Of a stretch of DNA of 7,552 nucleotides, positions 5,113 to 7,552 are shown in pieces. Each line of letters begins with the position of its first letter. Position 1 is the stretch's first letter. The DNA is taken from positions 1 through 7,552 of the forward strand of contig CAIXXI010000440.1 in the NCBI GenBank assembly GCA_903923345.1. Reading direction: 5' to 3'. The DNA comes from an uncultured Burkholderiales bacterium (GTDB lineage Bacteria; Pseudomonadota; Gammaproteobacteria; Burkholderiales; Burkholderiaceae_E). The notes below the pieces were generated by a model that was not told the DNA's origin, ran no database searches, and worked only from the letters and a program-made list of their open reading frames with translations. The translations under genes were made by a program, and so were the position numbers.

Positions 5113-6949
5113 TCGAGTCCAGATACGTGGTGACCTCCTGCTGAGCGATCATTCTCACGCCCTGCTGCTCGATTGCAGGGGCTCGCTGGGCAAGCACCTG
5201 CGGCGGCGGCGTGATCACTTTGAGCAGTTGTGTCACGGCATACCCCTCGCTGCCGAGTTCCGTGCCCGAAAAAGCCGGCAAATTTTCAGCAGAAATTTTG
5301 AACGCTGCCTCCAGAGCCATCGGGCTCAAACCGGCGCCATCGGCCCGATTAACCAGCCGTGCCGGCGAAAATCCGACGAGATCCGCTTTACCGGACTTCA
5401 GGTCCGCGAGTCGGGATTCTCCGGCAGCACGCGCGAGCTTCACTGACTCCTGGCGCAGCACGGCTTCACGAACCGCGTCCTTGACCTCGTCAAGAGGCCT
5501 CACCTTGGGGGCCTGATACTCCAGCACGCGCGCCGAAGCGAGCTGGCCTGGTGCGATCTCGATCGCCTCGGTGTTGCGCTTGTTGCGAAGCACATCGTCA
5601 GCGAAAAGCGCGGCAAGGAGTCTGGCATTGGCCACTGCACTGCCCCGCGGCGCATTGGCTGCGGGCTGTCTACCCACGGCGTCGGCAGTCTGAATATTGA
5701 GCTTGAATTTTTCGGCCGCCGGCTTGAGCGAATCCGATTGCTCATACACGGTGTTGGTGAAGGTCTCAGCCGCTTCAGCATATTTCTGGCCGGCCTGCTG
5801 AATCCGGATATCCCGCTCGATCTCGGGCCGAACCGATTCGAAACCGCGCGCGCCACCCGGCTTGATGTCGGTCAGCAAAATGATGTGCTGACCGAACTCG
5901 GATTCGACCGGGCCACGCACCTCACCCTTGTTCATCGCAAACACCGCGTCTGCGAAGGGCTTGACCATCATTGCCTGACCGAAAAACCCCAGGTCTCCGC
6001 CCTGCGAGGCCGATCCCGGATCATCCGATTCAGTCTTGGCCAGCGCGGCAAACTGAGACGGATTCGCCTTGACCTTCGCCAGCACCGCCTGAGCCTTCTC
6101 AGCAGCCTTGGGGCCCTTCTGAATCAGGATGTGGCTGGCCCGCCGCTCTTCGGGTGACCCGAATCGTGAAGCGTTCTGCTGGTAATAGGTTTTGACGTCG
6201 TCCGGGGAAATCGACATCTGAGCCGCAAGGGCTTCACGTGACAGCACGACAAATTCGATGCGCGCTGACTCGGGCGTCTCGAAGGACTTTGCATTGGCGT
6301 CGTAGTAGGCCTTGATCGCGGCATCGTCCACCACGACCTGGCTTCGGTAGTCCGAAGGTGCGAAACGCAGCATCCGGATCTCACGCGATTCATCCTGAAG
6401 CGCAGCAAGTCGATCTCGCACGGTGTGCGGCATGATCGCCGAACCCTGCACTGCATCAGGCAATGCCTGCAGGGCGAGGTCGCTGCGCACCTGCGCCTCG
6501 AAGCCAGCGACCGTGAGGTTCTGAGCCGACAACAAGGCCTTGTAGCGATCACTGTCAAAGCCACCGTCCGGCTTGGTCAAACCGGGGATCGCCATGATCG
6601 CCTTGCGCATCTGGTCATCGCTGACCGCGATCTGGCGCTGCGCCGCCTCGCCGGCCAGCGCACGCTGTGCGATCAGGCTCTCGAGAATGCGCGTGCGCGA
6701 TTCGGGCGAATCCAGCAACTTGGCATCGATTTGATCGCCCAGCATCTGGCGCATCTGTTCGAGCTGACGCCGTTGCGCCTGGTCGAATTCCTGCGAGCTG
6801 ATTGGCTTGCCGTCGACCCGGGCAACACCCTTGTCGGGGGACAGCATCCCCTCATAACCCGACAGCCCGAAAAACACGAAGGCAGGCAGGATGAGCAGCA
6901 GCAGCAGGAACTGCAGGATGCGTTGATTGTTTCTGATGAGATCGAACAT
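5048..6949 (-). CDS. ppiD: PpiD-type membrane-anchored periplasmic chaperone with parvulin domain
   Basis: A 633-residue protein, close to E. coli PpiD in length, that binds unfolded secreted proteins at the exit of the Sec translocon. An N-terminal signal anchor (about residues 11-31, Leu/Ile/Phe-rich after MFDLIRNNQR) leaves the bulk in the periplasm. A SurA-N-like helical chaperone region covers about 35-260. One parvulin (PPIC) domain spans about 269-364, with ASHILI (H273), GGDLGFFGQ (317-325), PFADAVFAM and FGQHII (H355). A helical C-terminal part follows. I chose ATG 6949 because MFDLIRNNQR is the conserved PpiD beginning; an in-frame ATG at 6994 would put translation through the terminator hairpin at 6966-6992. 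The ribosome binding site is weak (GAGCCCCGA before ATG). Upstream lie tRNA-Asp and tRNA-Val; downstream it overlaps selU tail to tail. Confidence 0.94.
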   Translation of the reverse strand: MFDLIRNNQRILQFLLLLLILPAFVFFGLSGYEGMLSPDKGVARVDGKPISSQEFDQAQRRQLEQMRQMLGDQIDAKLLDSPESRTRILESLIAQRALAGEAAQRQIAVSDDQMRKAIMAIPGLTKPDGGFDSDRYKALLSAQNLTVAGFEAQVRSDLALQALPDAVQGSAIMPHTVRDRLAALQDESREIRMLRFAPSDYRSQVVVDDAAIKAYYDANAKSFETPESARIEFVVLSREALAAQMSISPDDVKTYYQQNASRFGSPEERRASHILIQKGPKAAEKAQAVLAKVKANPSQFAALAKTESDDPGSASQGGDLGFFGQAMMVKPFADAVFAMNKGEVRGPVESEFGQHIILLTDIKPGGARGFESVRPEIERDIRIQQAGQKYAEAAETFTNTVYEQSDSLKPAAEKFKLNIQTADAVGRQPAANAPRGSAVANARLLAALFADDVLRNKRNTEAIEIAPGQLASARVLEYQAPKVRPLDEVKDAVREAVLRQESVKLARAAGESRLADLKSGKADLVGFSPARLVNRADGAGLSPMALEAAFKISAENLPAFSGTELGSEGYAVTQLLKVITPPPQVLAQRAPAIEQQGVRMIAQQEVTTYLDSIKARSKVERYPERIGQKGEAQ

Positions 6950-6965
6950 TCGGGGCTCATTTAGC

Positions 6966-6992
6966 AAAAAGGGGCGAACTCGCGTTCGCCCC
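6966..6992 (-). terminator. Rho-independent terminator after tRNA-Asp
   Basis: On the minus strand, GGGGCGAA, a 6-nt loop, then TTCGCCCC form a perfect 8-bp stem (6985-6992 with 6971-6978), followed directly by five T residues (6966-6970). It begins 16 nt after the tRNA-Asp CCA end and would end the tRNA transcript. The T-tract lies only 16 nt before the ppiD start codon, so it could also limit read-through into ppiD. Confidence 0.85.
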
Positions 6993-7008
6993 ATTGTTTG
7001 CGTCAGTC

Positions 7009-7085
7009 TGGCGGAGTGGACGGGACTCGAACCCGCGACCCCCGGCGTGACAGGCCGGTATTCTAACCGACTGAACTACCACTCC
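7009..7085 (-). tRNA. tRNA-Asp (anticodon GUC), CCA encoded
   Basis: A complete cloverleaf. The acceptor arms GGAGTGG (7079-7085) and CCACTCC (7013-7019) pair fully, the discriminator is G, and an encoded CCA occupies 7009-7011. The anticodon stem CCGGC/GCCGG encloses loop CTGTCAC, with GTC at 7049-7051. The T arm contains GGTTCGAGTCC. It is very close to E. coli tRNA-Asp. It follows tRNA-Val on the same strand after a 188-nt gap that contains its own candidate promoter. Confidence 0.98.
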
Positions 7086-7161
7086 TGAGTACAACCATCG
7101 GTTCAGCGAAGCATCCGCCGAACCTCGCTCTCACATGATCGTGTGCAGCGACGAGTCAGAA

Positions 7162-7189
7162 ACTATACCAAAATTTTCAAGACTGTGCA
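7162..7189 (-). promoter_or_regulatory. Candidate sigma-70 promoter for tRNA-Asp (extended -10)
   Basis: On the minus strand, TGCACA (7184-7189, four of six -35 matches), a 16-bp spacer, then TATAGT (7162-7167, five of six) preceded by TGG, which gives an extended -10 (TGnTATAGT). It sits in the only clearly AT-rich stretch between the two tRNA genes and would give a precursor leader of about 70 nt before tRNA-Asp. Downstream ppiD transcription could also depend on it by read-through. Confidence 0.5.
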
Positions 7190-7273
7190 GCTGTTCGGCT
7201 CAGCGTGCTGTTCATAGACTCACTGCTGATGCTGCCTTTGCTGCCGAACAAAAAGGCGCATGTTCGACGGGCT

Positions 7274-7349
7274 TGGTGGGTGCTGAGGGGCTCGAACCCC
7301 CGACCTACGCCTTGTAAGGGCGCCGCTCTACCAACTGAGCTAAGCACCC
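7274..7349 (-). tRNA. tRNA-Val (anticodon UAC), CCA encoded
   Basis: A complete cloverleaf. The acceptor arms GGGTGCT (7343-7349) and AGCACCC (7278-7284) pair fully, the discriminator is A, and CCA is encoded at 7274-7276. The D arm is GCTCAGTTGGTAGAGC, the anticodon loop is CTTACAA with TAC at 7314-7316, and the T loop is TTCGAGC. It reads Val codons GUA and GUG, and with wobble-base modification others. It is the first tRNA of the cluster after the terminator of the upstream gene. Confidence 0.98.
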
Positions 7350-7372
7350 GACGGCGCTCATCGACGGCCGCA

Positions 7373-7402
7373 AATGTAAACCATTGCAGCCAATGCGGAC
7401 AA
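7373..7402 (-). promoter_or_regulatory. Possible promoter for tRNA-Val
   Basis: On the minus strand, TTGTCC (7397-7402, four of six), an 18-bp spacer, then TACATT (7373-7378, four of six). A very GC-rich discriminator (TGCGGCCG) follows, of the kind seen at stringently controlled stable-RNA promoters. Predicted transcription would begin about 16 nt before the mature tRNA 5' end. The hexamer matches are modest. Confidence 0.35.
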
Positions 7403-7433
7403 ATCAACGACGCCACACCAGCCGCGCCAGTCC

Positions 7434-7467
7434 AATGAAAGACCCGTCGTGCGCACTGCGCGACGGG
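7434..7467 (-). terminator. Probable terminator of the upstream minus-strand gene
   Basis: On the minus strand, CCCGTC-GCGC, loop AGT, then GCGC-(AC)-GACGGG form a 10-bp stem with a 2-nt bulge (7443-7467), followed by the moderately T-rich TCTTTCATT. It begins 18 nt after the TGA at 7486-7488. This separates the upstream protein gene from the tRNA-Val promoter. Confidence 0.65.
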
Positions 7468-7485
7468 CCCGTAGACAGCTCAGTC

Positions 7486-7552
7486 TCAGTGCTTAACCAC
7501 CTCACCGTCAGCAGCCGCTGGCGCAGCGGGCTTAGGCGATGCAGGTTCAGCC
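7486..7552 (-). CDS. 3' end of a minus-strand protein gene, possibly lon
   Basis: Partial: 21 codons plus stop are in the window. The peptide reads AEPASPKPAAPAAADGEVVKH, an Ala/Pro-rich tail ending in VVKH before TGA (7486-7488). The hairpin directly after the stop supports a true gene end. In E. coli the order lon-hupB-ppiD is established, and a related order with tRNA-Val and tRNA-Asp before ppiD is what I expect in betaproteobacteria. The gene is therefore a good candidate for Lon protease, whose C-terminal tail is variable, or less likely an HU protein with an extended tail. The tail itself is not diagnostic. Confidence 0.6.
   Translation of the reverse strand, partial: AEPASPKPAAPAAADGEVVKH

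Noticed and set aside
6950..6994. ATG at 6994 as the ppiD start
   Set aside because: The frame would pass through the tRNA terminator hairpin; MFDLIRNNQR at 6949 is the recognisable PpiD N-terminus followed by the membrane anchor.
7240..7273. Terminator after tRNA-Val
   Set aside because: A T5 run follows GCGCC on the minus strand, but the only stem (GAACA/TGTTC) is 5 bp, weak and spans the T run, so I do not call it; tRNA-Val and tRNA-Asp may be partly co-transcribed.

Overview
The window is GC-rich, densely coding chromosomal DNA of a Gram-negative proteobacterium, most likely a betaproteobacterium. That placement is inferred from gene content and order: a PpiD-type periplasmic chaperone downstream of tRNA-Val(UAC) and tRNA-Asp(GUC), a DUF1178 zinc-ribbon protein, SelU/MnmH, and an ACAD10/11-type kinase plus dehydrogenase pair. 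No phage, insertion sequence, CRISPR or plasmid feature is visible. I see no convincing sign of an undescribed multi-gene system; the less ordinary content is metabolic and regulatory.

Layout. (1) Positions 1-115 hold the 3' end of a plus-strand gene, possibly an ABC-F ATPase, which abuts tail to tail with a minus-strand glutathione S-transferase (116-790). (2) A 170-bp divergent intergenic region separates that gene from a plus-strand pair (961-3387): an aminoglycoside-phosphotransferase-fold kinase followed by an acyl-CoA dehydrogenase-like enzyme. They correspond to the two halves of animal ACAD10/ACAD11 and to LvaA/LvaC of Pseudomonas levulinate catabolism. The expected chemistry is phosphorylation of a 4-hydroxyacyl-CoA followed by phosphate elimination, so that the acid can enter beta-oxidation. 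(3) The pair converges on a minus-strand DUF1178 gene (3419-3901). (4) A 68-bp divergent region leads to plus-strand selU/mnmH (3970-5112), whose last 65 bp overlap the end of minus-strand ppiD (5048-6949). (5) Upstream of ppiD lie tRNA-Asp and tRNA-Val, both minus strand with encoded CCA, then a terminator and the 3' end of another minus-strand gene, possibly lon.

Regulatory points. Both divergent intergenic regions carry the same dyad, GACAGC-N7-GCTGTC (820-838 and 3940-3958), a candidate shared operator. A strong intrinsic terminator (6966-6992) follows tRNA-Asp and ends only 16 nt before the ppiD start codon, leaving no room for a separate ppiD promoter between them.

All family assignments were made by reading motifs by eye; no database search was run.
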